64,000 bases of DNA, taken from Alopecurus myosuroides. Its lineage: Eukaryota > Streptophyta > Magnoliopsida > Poales > Poaceae. The DNA is taken from positions 80,660,392 through 80,724,391 of the forward strand of contig CM054058.1 of the NCBI GenBank assembly GCA_028641055.1, written 5' to 3'. A program made the position numbers and the translations under genes. Below are positions 22,601 to 31,860 of the stretch, piece by piece; the stretch's first letter is position 1, and each line of letters begins with the position of its first letter. The notes beneath the pieces were generated by a model, which worked only from the letters and a program-made list of their open reading frames with translations, ran no database searches and was not told the origin of the DNA.

Positions 22601-25600
22601 AGCTCGACGTGGTGGCTCGACAAGTGTGGGCACTGGGAAAAGAAGGGTTCAAGTCGCTGTGGAGGAGGATGCCTGCATGTCTGCGGATGATGAAGAGAGG
22701 CTATATCCTGATGTTATTAGGAATTTAAGACAGACACCTCGGGTTGAAATCCAATATCAGTCTGACAGTGACGATGACGAAGAGGAAGAGGAAGACCGGA
22801 CACCTGTTGAATGGAACCCTGCGAACCCTCTTATGGAAGAAGGTTGCATTTTTACTTCCATGGCTGAGTGTAAAAATGCACTTGTGACGTACTGCATCAA
22901 GGTAGAACGTGCCTTTGTAGTTGACAAGAGCGATAAAAGGCGCTACACCGTGCACTGTGTGGCTGAAGATTGTCAATGGAGGATGCACGCATCTAAAATG
23001 CGGGGCAGCACCAATGTTCAGGTAAAAGTGAACCCTTTTCCCCACACATGCGAAGAATCAACCCTTAGGAAGCAAACAATCAGCAGAGCCAAGTCAAGAT
23101 GGGTGGCGGATGAAGTAAAAAGATGGGTGGCAGAAAACCATCAAGTGAGTGCAAAGCAATTGCAGAAAAACATCAAAGACAAGTACAAGATAGATTTACC
23201 ATACATGAGGGTGTTCAGTGGTAAAAACAAAGCATTGGAATCTATCCATGGTAACTGGAATGAAAGTTTTCAGTTGTTGTATGCATTCAAAGCTGAAGTG
23301 GAGAGGGCAAGCCCAGGGAGTGTTGTTGAAATTGATCACCACGCCGTGGATTACACATTGAAGAAAGTGACAAGGACCAAGCAATGCTTTAGGAGGGTTT
23401 TTGTGTGCTTTGAAGCTTGCAAAATGGGTTTTTTGGTAGGCTGCAGGCCTTATTTGGCTATTGATGCTACTTTTCTCACAGGGAGGTTTAAAGGCCAGCT
23501 AGTAGCAGCTTGTGCAGTTGATGCACACAATTTTGTTTTTCCAGTTGCCTACGGTGTGCTGGAGACAGAGTCTGAGGAGAGCTGGACATGGTTTTTGCAG
23601 AATCTGCGCCGGGCTATTGGACATCCCAATGGATTGGTAATCCACACAGATGCATGCAAAGGTTTAGAAGTGGCCGTGGATAATGTGTTCCCAGGAGTAG
23701 AGCACAGGGAATGTATGCGTCACCTTGCTGCAAATTTTGTGAAGAAATTCAAAGGAAAGTTTTATACCGATCATTTATGGCCTGCATCTTTGACTTGCAG
23801 TGGCAGGAAGCACAACTACCACATGAGGCAGTTGTACACAAAAGAGAAAGTGAAGGAATACTTGGAAACACACCACTCGAAGCTATGGTCTAGAAGCCAA
23901 TTCAGTGAATTGAGCAAAGTTGACTATGTGCACAATAATCTTGCAGAATCTTTCAACTCAACGATCCGGAAACATAAGGATCTTTATTTGGCTGATTTGC
24001 TTGACAAGATAAGGATAGATTACGCCGAGAAATTTCATTTCCGTCTTGAAATAGCTAATGCAAAATTCATGGGCCACATTATTATCCCGGATGTGATGAA
24101 GGAGTTGAAGCAGAAAACTTTGGGCTTGACTATGAACATGAGATTTGTCTCGGATACCAAATCAGAGGTATCATTCTTTGATAAAAGTGACAAAGAATGG
24201 AGATATCCAGTGGATTTAGAAGCGAAAACTTGCAGTTGTAGGCAATGGCAGATAACTGGTTTGCCATGCATTCATGCCTTGTTTTTCATCACTTCTCTCA
24301 CAGGTCCAGCAGGGGATATACAGCAGTATGTCCATGATTACTACTCTGTAGCAATGTTCAGAGCCACATATGCACATGCCTTGCCTGCTTTGGAGGGAAA
24401 ACAGCAGTGGGATAGAGTGGACCCTGGATTCAAACTTTGTGCTCCGGTTCTGAAGAGAGCTGCAGGTAGACCGAGGAAGAGTCGACACCGACGTCGCAGT
24501 GAAGGTGGAGGTGGAGCGAGGGTGCGTAAGTGCACAAGGTGTGGTGGGACCGGTCATTTCGGCAAATATTGTGATAACGCAGTCGATCCAGGGTTTGGAG
24601 AGAGTATGCCTGATGAAACTGATGGTCAGCACCCGGATGCATCATTTCAATATGATGATCAACAGCAAAATGATGATGAACAGCCGGATGAAACATTTGA
24701 AAATGATGTTCAGCAGTCAAGTGATTCAGATGATGCTCCAGATGCTCCAGCTGATTATTCATATGATGATCAAGTACATGATCCAACTGATTATTCATAT
24801 GATGATCAAGTCCATGATGCTCCAGATGCTCCAGATGCTCCAGATGCTCCAGATGCTCCAGATGCTCCAGCTGATCCGCTGGATGCTCCATTGGATGATT
24901 CTGCCATGATCTCACAAGTTTCATTGGATGCTCCATTGGATGATTTTGCCATGGACACACAAGTTTCAGTAGATGGGTATGTTTTGTATTTTATTTTTCA
25001 TTTTTTTTTTTTTTTTTTTTATTTATTTATCATGATCCTTTATGTTTTGTACAGATCTGGTGTAGTTTCAAAGAAGAAAGCCAAGGTACCGACTACCAAG
25101 AGGAGAAGACCAGAAGCTGTGAGCAAGATGAGCACAAGGAGCAAAGCGCCACCAAAACAGCCAAGGATCACAAAGAAGCCCCGACGCTATTTGGACTAAG
25201 TTCGTGTTGTATTTCTGTTGAATAATGTTGTATTTATGTTGACTGGTGATGTATCTAAGTTAGAACATAGTTGGATGATGTTTGAATAATGTTTGTATCT
25301 AAGTTGAGAAATGTGCTTCAAATGAGGTGCGAAGCTAGGGTAAACACCCCCGTTTGTAATTTCATGAAAAATTCTACCTTGTCAAAATTATCCAAATAAA
25401 TTTGAGGAGCAACTATATCGCAAATAACAACATGGTGCGTTGGATTCATGTCATTTTGTTTTTTTTTGAATTATTTATGCTCATTTCAAACCATCGCTAT
25501 ATTCTCATGAGAAAAGTGCTTCAAATGAGGTGTGAAGCTAGGGTAAACACCCCCATTTGTGCTTCAACAATTTTTGGCATCTCGTCTACATCAGCCAAAT

Positions 25601-28600
25601 TAATTTCCTACACAACTATTGTACATATATAGTGTAAATCTGAAGTTTCGTTATGTTTTCAATAATTTTTCTATTTTTTTTTAATATTTTATTTAAATAA
25701 CATGGTTTAATAGAAAATTCATATATAAAACAGATAAAAATCATCGCTCTAGTAAATATGAAGTTTCATTATGTTTTGAATAAGGGTATTCTTCTATTTA
25801 TTTTATTTAAATAACAAGGTTTAATACTTAACAGCAAAGAAATCATATGTAGAACATATAGAAACCATCCATCCATGTGGCCAACGGACCAACCAATCAG
25901 AGCGCAGAACGAGCGTCTCGCGGATCGCTGTGACTGCGAGCGCATCCGTCCGATGCACGATTCCTTCTAGAAGGCGTCGATCCAACAGCCCAGGTCGAAT
26001 CTCTGTGTTTCCTTCTAGAAGCTTTTCGGCTGGTCAAACAGAGGGTTGACCAAGCTTGAAATGAGCATAAATAATTCAAAAAAAATCGAAAAAATATATT
26101 GGCGACGCACATAGTAGTGTTATGTCATATAGTAACGAGAAAAAAATATAAACCTGTCTTATAAAGAATGGAACGAAAAAACCTTGTGTAACATATGATA
26201 TCTTGAACAGTCTAGTAGAGAGTTCAAGATAATGAGATGAGTTTCAAACCTTTTGAACTCAAATAAGGTCAAAATCTCACCAAAGCTTCATTTTGGTGTG
26301 ACTAAGAAAGATCCAAAGTTATTTTTTCATTTTGATGTTTTAAACTTGTTTTATTTACGATTTTCGATTAAAACCATTATTATTCAAAAGAAAATAAATA
26401 ATACGAATATTCATCCAATAAATTTTTGGGCTTCGGAATTGCATTATATAGGTCTAATACAAGTCTAGTAAAAATATAAATATGATTTATAAACATTAGA
26501 ACGAAATCCATCACTAAAATGAGATTCCTCGAATACAAGACTAGAGATTTGAAAGAATAAGAGGTGGAAACACCGTGAATCTTCCGAAGAGGTGGGTTCT
26601 ACCTTTTTGTTTTGTGTTCCTATGGGCCATCCTAGCACAACCAAGCAAAAAGTTCCACATTGCTACCCCCTTTCGACGCTGTTACCGCGTGTTTCCGTAT
26701 AAGTCCGGTATTTCTCCAGCGGGGCTAGGGTTTCGCCGGGAGGGGGGCTACGGAGCGTATGGATCCCAACACAAGCCAGGGGGTGCCATACCATGTTAGT
26801 ATAGGTGTGTTGTGTGCTTTGTATGTCCAAGATTGCTCTCTGGGGTGTGACCCGGCTTCACCGGCATCCACTTCTCTCTCGTAGGCGAGTATAGGGCTGA
26901 AACTACCGTATCGGACCAAACACCGTGAATCTTCCGAAGAGGTGGGTTCTACCTTTTTGTTTTGTGTTCCTATGGGCTATCCTAGCACAACCAAGCAAAT
27001 AGTTCCACATTGCTACCCCATTTCGACGCTGTTACCGCGTGTTTCCGTATAAGTCCGGTATTTCTCCAGCGGGGCTAGGGTTTCGCCGGGAGGGGGGCTA
27101 CGGAGCGTATGGATCCCAACACAAGCCAGGGGGTGCCATACCATGTTAGTATAGGTGTGTTGTGTGCTTTGTATGTCCAAGATTGCTCTCTGGGGTGTGA
27201 CCCGGCTTCACCGGCATCCACTTCTCTCTCGTAGGCGAGTATAGGGCTGAAACTACCGTATCGGACCAAACACCGTGAATCTTCCGAAGAGGTGGGTTCT
27301 ACCTTTTTGTTTTGTGTTCCTATGGGCTATCCTAGCACAACCAAGCAAATAGTTCCACATTGCTACCCCATTTCGACGCTGTTACCGCGTGTTTCCGTAT
27401 AAGTCCGGTATTTCTCCAGCGGGGCTAGGGTTTCGCCGGGAGGGGGGCTACGGAGCGTATGGATCCCAACACAAGCCAGGGGGTGCCATACCATGTTAGT
27501 ATAGGTGTGTTGTGTGCTTTGTATGTCCAAGATTGCTCTCTGGGGTGTGACCCGGCTTCACCGGCATCCACTTCTCTCTCGTAGGCGAGTACAGGGCTGA
27601 AACTACCGTATCGGACCAAACACCGTGAATCTTCCGAAGAGGTGGGTTCTACCTTTTTGTTTTGTGTTCCTATGGGCTATCCTAGCACAACCAAGCAAAT
27701 AGTTCCACATTGCTACCCCATTTCGACGCTGTTACCGCGTGTTTCCGTATAAGTCCGGTATTTCTCCAGCGGGGCTAGGGTTTCGCCGGGAGGGGGGCTA
27801 CGGAGCGTATGGATCCCAACACAAGCTAGGGGGTGCCATACCATGTTAGTATAGGTGTGTTGTGTGCTTTGTATGTCCAAGATTGCTCTCTGGGGTGTGA
27901 CCCGGCTTCACCGGCATCCACTTCTCTCTCGTAGGCGAGTACATGGCTGAAATTCCCGTATCGGACCAAACACCGTGAATCTTCCGAAGAGGTGGGTTCT
28001 ACCTTTTTGTTTTGTGTTCCTATGGGCTATCCTAGCACAACCAAGCAAATAGTTCCACATTGCTACCCCCTTTCGACGCTGTTACCGCGTGTTTCCGTAT
28101 AAGTCCGGTATTTCTCCAGCGGGGCTAGGGTTTCACCGGGAGGGGGGCTACGGAGCGTATGGATCCCAACACAAGCTAGGGGGTGCCATACCATGTTAGT
28201 ATAGGTGTGTTGTGTGCTTTGTATGTCCAAGATTGCTCCCTGGGGTGTGACCCGGCTTCACCGGCATCCACTTCTCTCTCGTAGGCGAGTACAGGGCTGA
28301 AACTACCGTATCGGACCAAACACCGTGAATCTTCCGAAGAGGTGGGTTCTACCTTTTTGTTTTCTGTTCCTATGGGCTATCCTAGCACAACCAAGCAAAA
28401 AGTTCCACATTGCTACCCCCTTTCGACGCTGTTACCGCGTGTTTCCGTATAAGTCCGGTATTTCTCCAGCGGGGCTAGGGTTTCGCCGGGAGGGGGCTAC
28501 GGAGCGTATGGATCCCAACACAAGCTAGGGGGTGCCATACCATGTTAGTATAGGTGTGTTGTGTGCTTTGTATGTCCAAGATTGCTCTCTGGGGTGTGAC

Positions 28601-31108
28601 CCGGCTTCACCGGCATCCACTTCTCTCTCGTAGGCGAGTACAGGGCTGAAATTCCCGTATCGGACCAAACACCGTGAATATTCCGAAGAGGTGGGTTCTA
28701 CCTTTTTGTTTTGTGTTCCTATGGGCTATCCTAGCACAACCAAGCAAATAGTTCCACATTGCTACCCCCTTTCGACGCTGTTAACGCGTGTTTCCGTATA
28801 AGTCCGGTATTTCTCCAGCGGGGCTAGGGTTTCACCGGGAGGGGGGCTACGGAGCGTATGGATCCCAACACAAGCTAGGGGGTCAACGCACTGTACCAAC
28901 TATCTCTAAAAATGTCTACAAATGACATGGCCGAGTAGTGCAGACAGCACCCGTCTAGACTATTGTACATGCACTAAAAATAGAGGGAACCCGATCCTCT
29001 TACTTTGCCCACCTTATGTTCTCTGACTTTCTCCCATGACACGTGGGTCCGGTGTGTGATGGGCTCCATTTGTCAGTGACCTAAAGTCAGAGGATCGCGT
29101 CTCAGCGTCTGCAGGCCGTTGACGCCGTAGTTTGCATGCATGGACTCTATCTGCACCGTTCCTTACGATCAAACGGTCGAAAATGACGCAGGTGCATGGA
29201 CGTGGTGTTTTGGCTCAATGTAACTGCATGCAACAACGGACACTGTCTACTGGGGCCCCGTTCACCAGCCCGGTGCATGCACGCCTCGTTTGTTCGGAGT
29301 AAACAACACGTGGCAGAAGAAGAAAAGATCGGGTGAACGTCGAGTCGCATTTGCAGCAGCCCTGCACGCCTCCTTTCAGAAACACAAGTCGCACTACAAA
29401 AAAAAAAAAAAAAACACAAGTCGCGTCGCATTTGCAGCGACGCAGCCCTCCACGCCTAGTTTTCAGAAGATACGCATCAATGCATATGCAGCGAGGCAGG
29501 ATTTGGCGTGAGACTTTGGATTTCTTCTCTACACGCATGCAACGTCAAATCATTTTGACTCCCTGAGCGCTCAGTCCTATACCTAGGCCTGTTCCACCAC
29601 CGCATTGACCATGCATCGACTGTACTTTCCACACTGCATCCTACTTTCACACAGTTTGCTTCATCTACCTTCTACCCCAATAAATTCACGTCTCATCGTG
29701 ACTTTAAATAGCCCGTTTCTCCTCCACCATCTTCTCATCACTCTCCATCCTTTTGCCTTCTCATCTCCTTTCAAGCCCCGAACACAATGTCTTCCTACTC
29801 TCTCCCCTCAAGCCCAGAGTCCGTCGCCGACGAGGACAACCACCCCAAGGCTCGGCCTTGGTACGAGCCCGAGTGGACGCCGGAGGAGATGGGCCTCGTG
29901 CCCGTCGAATCTCCCAAAAGGGAGAGATCGCCGTCCACCGACGTCCCCGACAGCGACGAGCCCGCCGCCGACGCCAACAACCTCTCCCCCAAGACGAAGA
30001 AGCGCCGCCTCAAGAAAGAGGAGCGGCTGGAGAAGAAGGAGATCGAGAAGGAGGAGAAGAAGGAGGAGGAGAGGGAGGAGAAGGCTCTCCGGGCCCGCAT
30101 CAAGAGGGCCCGTGAGAACGACATGGATAGGTTGCGGCAGGCGAACCACCGCGCCCGGATCGACGACGAGATCAAGCTCAGGGCGGCGGACTGGAAGGGG
30201 CAGTGGAAGAAGTAGGCCAACCGCCGGCGGTTGGCCGGATGGCCGGAAGGGCGCCCGCATGCATGCAGCGGGCGGTTAGGGTTTAGGGCTAGCTAGGCCC
30301 TTTTTTTTTTTTTTAGTAGATGTAACGGGCCCCACTAAATATATGTAAAGTGGGGCCAATATTATCCATATATATAATATCCATGTTTAATTATGTTTGC
30401 CAATTAATTTATTTTTAAATTCTATTTGCCCAAATGAAGTCAATGTTTATATTATATTTGTCCCCCCTTTTAAATTGAGTTGAGCACAGTATATTTTATA
30501 TTATTAATACGAATAATTTGATGGTTTAATAAATGGATAATGCGTAGTCTGCATGTAGTGATTAATAAATATAAATTTTCTTTTTTTTGAAGAAAATTAA
30601 TAAATATAAATGGATAACGTGTAGTCTACATGTTGACATTGGGCCTCATGTGACATTGGGCCGCAAGGAACGGTCAACAGGTGGGGCCAGGTGGGGCCCA
30701 CATGCAGCACCAACCGTCAATAGCTGGAGCACACAAACCGCGCCAACGCTCAACTGCTGGGGCCCACAGGCCGCGCCAACTGTTCTATGTTGGGTCCCAC
30801 AGGTCAGGATTCTAACGGGGGGCTGGAAGTAACGGTGGAAGCCGCCAAAGCAGTCCTTGCGCACTGACTAGGGGCAAAACTGAGGTCGATTCGGCGCTAG
30901 GGGTAAAACTGAGGTCGTGGTGCCAACTGAGGGCACCTTGTTAATTATCCCAATATATACCCTGATGTTGCACAAAGGACAGTCTGGAACATACTGACAT
31001 GATCATCATCTGTACATTTCAGGTGTGCTAACCGGATGCGGTGAACAGAAGATCGGTGCACGTGTCAATCTAGCGGCATTCTACTTGGCAGGCATCCCGA
31101 GATTATAA
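19629..31108 (+). CDS. MATE efflux transporter (DETOXIFICATION type), C-terminally truncated
   Basis: MATE proteins export toxins, organic acids or flavonoids across the plasma membrane or tonoplast in exchange for protons. Six exons join in frame: 19629-19871, 20147-20691, 20811-20897, 21009-21065, 21148-21386 and 31023-31108, all with GT-AG introns, giving 418 residues. Hallmarks are [20 protein letters not shown] (first membrane helix), [55 protein letters not shown] (spliced), and [19 protein letters not shown]. The usual family length is about 450-500. The last exon reads [20 protein letters not shown] and then stops after YLAGIPRL, so the final one or two helices are missing. The fifth intron is 9636 bp because a whole Mutator-like element sits in it. 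The gene may be a truncated paralogue, or there may be alternative 3' splicing; expression evidence would decide. Confidence 0.85.
19893..20071. mobile_element. MITE (179 bp) in MATE intron 1
   Basis: The ends are inverted: GTTTTAAATAGCCCGATAT on the left, and on the right ATATCCCGCTATTTAAAACA, whose reverse complement is TGTTTTAAATAGCGGGATAT. The interior is made of repeated CGCTATAT/GCTATAGC words. The element is flanked by TTGCTTACTAT at 19882-19892 and 20072-20082, which contains an 8-9-bp target duplication (hAT or Mutator size). Confidence 0.7.
21412..21506 (+). repeat. Left terminal inverted repeat of the MULE
   Basis: The 95-bp repeat pairs with 30857-30951. The outer third has diverged, but the inner part, around GCCGAATCGACCTCAGTTTT and CCCCTAGTCCGTGCGCAA, is nearly identical to the partner. 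Within the repeat, CTCAGTTTTRCCCCTAG occurs twice, likely binding sites for the transposase (inference). Confidence 0.9.
22055..25199 (+). CDS. MULE transposase (MURA/MuDR-type)
   Basis: Three exons (22055-22125, 22208-24976, 25055-25199) with GT-AG introns join in frame to 994 codons. The first-exon ATG ([10 protein letters not shown]) is chosen because the splice restores the frame exactly; a second-exon Met at 22209 ([13 protein letters not shown]) is the alternative. The domain order is: PB1-like N-terminal region; acidic linker ([12 protein letters not shown]); MuDR DNA-binding region (C..C around residues 280-310, with [14 protein letters not shown] and NPFPHTCEE); MULE DDE domain with Asp in [10 protein letters not shown] (about residue 443), Asp in [11 protein letters not shown] (about 503) and a candidate Glu in NNLAESFN (about 602); SWIM zinc finger [15 protein letters not shown] (about 698-714); CCHC knuckle [14 protein letters not shown] (about 798-812); a low-complexity Asp/Ala/Pro tail; and a basic, probably nuclear-localising C-terminus ([13 protein letters not shown]). 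No stop or frameshift is seen. Confidence 0.92.
24816..24869 (+). repeat. 9-bp minisatellite in the transposase gene
   Basis: Six perfect head-to-tail copies of GATGCTCCA encode Asp-Ala-Pro six times. More diverged copies lie on both sides (from 24733 and up to about 24940), interleaved with a longer repeat encoding SYDDQVHD. The array is in frame, so length changes would alter only the spacer between the zinc knuckle and the basic tail. Confidence 0.85.
25200..26570. other. MULE interior, non-coding with internal duplications
   Basis: A/T-rich sequence after the transposase stop. A 43-bp segment starting GCTTCAAATGAGGTG occurs at about 25318 and again at about 25519. A second pair around GAAGTTTCRTTATGTTTT occurs at about 25641 and 25759. 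A 22-30-bp inverted repeat (GAATTATTTATGCTCATTTC and its complement) lies at about 25468 and 26058. No gene seen. Confidence 0.5.
26571..28882 (+). repeat. Tandem array of a 350-bp unit, 6.6 copies
   Basis: The unit starts CACCGTGAATCTTCCGAAG, at 26571, 26921, 27271, 27621, 27971, 28321 and 28670. Spacing is 350 bp except for the sixth unit (349, one G lost). The seventh is cut at about 28882. Units differ at only a handful of sites, so the array is young or homogenised. Units 4 and 6 share the variant GAAATTCCCG at their ends, while units 5 and 7 share TTTCACCGGG, suggesting a 700-bp dimer as amplification unit. The short ORFs in it are not gene-like. It lies entirely inside the MULE. Confidence 0.95.
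28883..29786. other. MULE interior upstream of the second ORF
   Basis: The segment contains a local duplication: TCGCATTTGCAGC..CAGCCCT with CACGCCT and TTTCAGAA occurs at 29344-29384 and again at about 29427-29468, separated by a 17-base A-run (29397-29414). A TATA-like TTTAAATA near 29703 precedes the second ORF by about 80 bp. No other gene seen. Confidence 0.45.
29787..30215 (+). CDS. Small charged protein encoded within the MULE
   Basis: A GC-rich, uninterrupted 142-codon frame ([18 protein letters not shown]...) with a Ser/Pro/Asp N-terminus, the motif [20 protein letters not shown], and a long Lys/Glu/Arg-rich stretch (about residues 70-125) that should form a single charged alpha-helix or coiled coil. 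It ends [11 protein letters not shown] do not recognise a characterised family; short hypothetical proteins with an [12 protein letters not shown] motif recur, as I recall, in transposon-rich grass DNA. Third positions are strongly G/C, unlike the flanking MULE sequence, so it may be a captured host segment. It does not resemble MURB of maize MuDR. Function unknown; a helper or accessory role is only a guess. Confidence 0.6.
   Translation: MSSYSLPSSPESVADEDNHPKARPWYEPEWTPEEMGLVPVESPKRERSPSTDVPDSDEPAADANNLSPKTKKRRLKKEERLEKKEIEKEEKKEEEREEKALRARIKRARENDMDRLRQANHRARIDDEIKLRAADWKGQWKK
30216..30856. other. MULE 3' region and GC-rich subterminal repeats
   Basis: A T-run at 30301-30314 and A/T-rich sequence (30300-30600) likely serve as the 3' end of the small ORF's transcript. 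From 30640 to 30830 there are repeated GTGGGGCC, GGGCCCACA and CCGCGCCAAC words, matching in style the subterminal GTGGGACC words at 21570-21660 on the left side. Confidence 0.45.
30857..30951 (-). repeat. Right terminal inverted repeat of the MULE
   Basis: This is the inverted partner of 21412-21506 and has the same length. Read on the minus strand it also has two CTCAGTTTTRCCCCTAG words. It is followed directly by the right copy of the 9-bp duplication, AATATATAC. Confidence 0.9.
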
Positions 31109-31860
31109 CCGTGACTAAGATAACAATATCAACGAAGGCATATCTTAGATTTGTTTCTTGTTGGAGAGCATATTTTTCTATCTTCTTCATCAATGATTAC
31201 GCCTTCATGTTTTGTCCATCGACAATATCAGCTAGTTGAAAATTTAGTTCCATTTTTTGATCTACAACTTTCTACATCATTTCCCCCACCTTCCAACTCT
31301 TCTCTTCAGCAAGGCTTAACTTCTCTTCGACCTTGTTAATTTCTCTCTTCATCAGATTTCCTCTTCTCTTCTTTTGTAATGTTTAATTGTTCTAAAATAA
31401 GTATTTTTCCTTCTAGACAATGTTTAAGTCGGACGAATCCATCATTAATACCGCATTCACATGTTCATTCCTAAAGGACTTTGAACATATTTAATCCAGA
31501 AAACTCATACGAAGATTCAAATTCAAAGTAGCTCCAGAAGTGTGATTACCTCATCGGACGACGGGGTGTAGATCCCGACGATGTCGGCGAGTTCACCATC
31601 GTGGTTTGTAACCATGGTGAGACGACCGACGACAGCGATTTGAGGCACTGCGGGCGGCTGGGAGGCGGACGGAGGCCGGAAGCCAGCTTCTGGTGGGGGT
31701 CGAGTAACCGACGACGAATCTTGAGGGAGAAGGCAGACGCGTGTTGGCAGATCTTCCGGGTTTCAAGCAGTGGGTTCCGGACATTTTTGATATATCTCTC
31801 TAAACTAAAAAGGCATTCATATTTTATTAGTTCTGAATATTAATTTGTATTATTTTGCGG
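31109..31860. other. Downstream of MATE, unassigned
   Basis: The sequence just after the MATE stop is A/T-rich and does not encode the missing C-terminal helices in any frame I could read. The GC-richer part at 31550-31800 could hold a minus-strand gene fragment (a Met-Val-Thr-Asn start near 31615), but no domain is recognisable. Confidence 0.35.

Larger units (their letters stand above)
21412..30951 (+). mobile_element. Mutator-like element (MULE), 9540 bp, apparently complete
   Basis: The element is bounded by long terminal inverted repeats (21412-21506 and 30857-30951) and flanked by AATATATAC on both sides (21403-21411 and 30952-30960), a perfect 9-bp duplication diagnostic of Mutator transposition. 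Inside, in order, are a MURA-type transposase gene (22055-25199), an A/T-rich region with internal duplications, a 350-bp tandem array (26571-28882), a second small ORF (29787-30215), and a GC-rich subterminal region with repeated GTGGGGCC words. It lies in intron 5 of the MATE gene in the same orientation. Because the duplication is intact and the transposase frame is open, the insertion looks recent and may be autonomous. Confidence 0.92.

Noticed and set aside
24733..24892. Regular short repeats suggestive of a CRISPR-like array
   Set aside because: Units are contiguous 9-bp codon repeats with no spacers, inside an open reading frame of a plant transposase.
24216..24960. Minus-strand ORFs opposite the transposase C-terminus
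   Set aside because: They mirror the repeated GATGCTCCA codons ([10 protein letters not shown]) and lack any independent support.
26575..28528. Repeated ORFs ([11 protein letters not shown]... on plus and [13 protein letters not shown]... on minus) in the 350-bp array
   Set aside because: They recur only because the unit is repeated, start without ATG on the plus strand, are cut at the unit edges and resemble no protein family.
26571..28882. Array of 350-bp units as a centromeric satellite or rDNA spacer
   Set aside because: It lies within the boundaries of a single MULE, is only 2.3 kb long, and shows no rRNA or known centromere-repeat sequence that I can recognise.
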